NCBI GenBank assembly: GCA_947367855.1
Contig: CANBFE010000019.1
Span: 9,040-73,039, forward strand
DNA: 64,000 nucleotides
DNA from: an uncultured Lachnospiraceae bacterium
GTDB taxonomy: Bacteria > Bacillota > Clostridia > Lachnospirales > Lachnospiraceae
Direction of reading: 5' to 3'
A program made the translations under genes and the position numbers. Under the pieces are notes generated by a model. The model had not been told where the DNA came from. It was given only the letters and a program-made list of their open reading frames with translations, and did no database searches. Positions within the stretch are counted from its first letter, which is position 1. Every line of letters starts with the position of its first letter. Shown in pieces: positions 63,459 through 64,000 of this stretch.

Positions 63459-63473
63459 GAGGAGAAGGCGGCA

Positions 63474-64000
63474 ATGGAAAAAAGGTGTATCTTATTTTTG
63501 ACAATTTTGCTGAGTGCCTGCGGTGTTACCGGGGATGATGGAGACTCCGGGGAACGGGCAGTGAATACTGACTTTGAGCATACAGAGTCTCAGTATGCTG
63601 AAGCTCAGAATGAAGCTGGAACAGCTGAGGGGGAAGAAAGTATAGCGGCAATAGAACGCATTTATGAGAAAGAAAGTGTCCTCTACAGTGAGCCGATGGG
63701 GCTGTCCTTTCAGAAAGACCTGGAGAAGATCCGGACGGACTACGCAGCCTATTATTTTGAAGCTGCCGTCAGTGAAGAGGAGAGGAATGCCTGCATTGAG
63801 ACCACGGACAGAATGCTTTCCTGCATTGACGCCGCCCTGCCGGTTTTTGAGGTGGTTGTCCTGGAACCAAAGGAGTCGTATGGGGTGGCTGTCACTGCTA
63901 ACCGGCTGTTTCTTCCAGTCCAGCAGTGGGATTCGGTGGATTATCTTGCAAAGGTACTGCTGTCAGGGTACGGGGAATGGGGGAATTACGGTCTGGCCTA
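63474..64000 (+). CDS. Lipoprotein, partial (cut by window end)
   Basis: ATG 63474 follows GGAGAAGG by six bases and the frame is open to the last base, giving 175 residues. The start is a signal peptide with a lipobox 'LLSAC' (Cys16). Residues 20-60 are an acidic Ser/Glu/Ala linker. The rest ('FQKDLEKIRTDYAAYYFEAA', 'CIETTDRMLSCIDAALPVF', 'DSVDYLAKVLLSGYGEWGNY') is not a family I recognise. It lies 15 bases after the M55 stop, so it belongs to the same operon. Base composition rises in GC from about 63650. Confidence 0.75.
   Translation, partial: MEKRCILFLTILLSACGVTGDDGDSGERAVNTDFEHTESQYAEAQNEAGTAEGEESIAAIERIYEKESVLYSEPMGLSFQKDLEKIRTDYAAYYFEAAVSEEERNACIETTDRMLSCIDAALPVFEVVVLEPKESYGVAVTANRLFLPVQQWDSVDYLAKVLLSGYGEWGNYGLA

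Overview
The window reads as chromosome of a motile, GC-rich member of the Firmicutes, most likely Lachnospiraceae (class Clostridia). The reasons are the comF/YvyF-type flagellar linkage, the cdaA-cdaR-glmM block, a Spo0A-type DNA-binding domain, strong AGGAGG-type ribosome sites, sigma-A promoters with 17-base spacers, many TTG/GTG starts, and a DUF3048 lipoprotein. I saw no tRNA, rRNA, CRISPR array, insertion sequence or phage gene.

Region 1 (1-10.1 kb) is core genome. It holds the 3' end of flgG, a flagellar rod-binding protein, a RecD2-type helicase, ComF and a YvyF-like flagellar protein. Two unknown membrane proteins follow, then the c-di-AMP cyclase cdaA, its regulator cdaR, glmM and HPr. 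A perfect 12-bp hairpin separates HPr from a convergent DUF3048 lipoprotein gene.

Region 2 (11.4-27.4 kb) is a first surface-glycan block. It contains a polyprenyl-phosphate glycosyltransferase, an orphan Spo0A effector domain, a pair of partner membrane proteins, a priming sugar-phosphate transferase, a Wzz-like chain-length protein, GT2 enzymes, an EpsG/Wzy-like polymerase and a fused double GT4 enzyme. It ends with a secreted SH3/glucosaminidase-type wall hydrolase and a Pro/Thr-rich lipoprotein.

Region 3 (27.5-56.6 kb) is a second and larger glycan block. The pseudaminic acid enzymes PseB, PseC, PseH, PseF and PseG are scattered through it, and PseI is absent. It also carries GDP-mannose enzymes (ManC, Gmd), UDP-galactopyranose mutase, a WecE-type aminotransferase, a GT52/polysialyltransferase-like protein, a PglK-like ABC exporter, three more polyprenyl-phosphate glycosyltransferases, several large polytopic GT-C-like proteins and three membrane-anchored SGNH proteins, one with a lost nucleophile. 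The genes together suggest that nucleotide sugars and lipid-linked sugars are made in the cytoplasm and used outside the membrane to decorate a polymer that carries a nonulosonic acid. Individual substrates cannot be read from the sequence.

Region 4 (56.7-64 kb) starts with a membrane-anchored GH25 muramidase. A visibly AT-richer cassette follows: two radical SAM/SPASM proteins, an M55 D-aminopeptidase with all metal and catalytic residues, and a lipoprotein cut by the window end. The first radical SAM gene seems to have a frameshift near its start. This cassette is my best candidate for an undescribed system, possibly peptide modification with D-residue chemistry.
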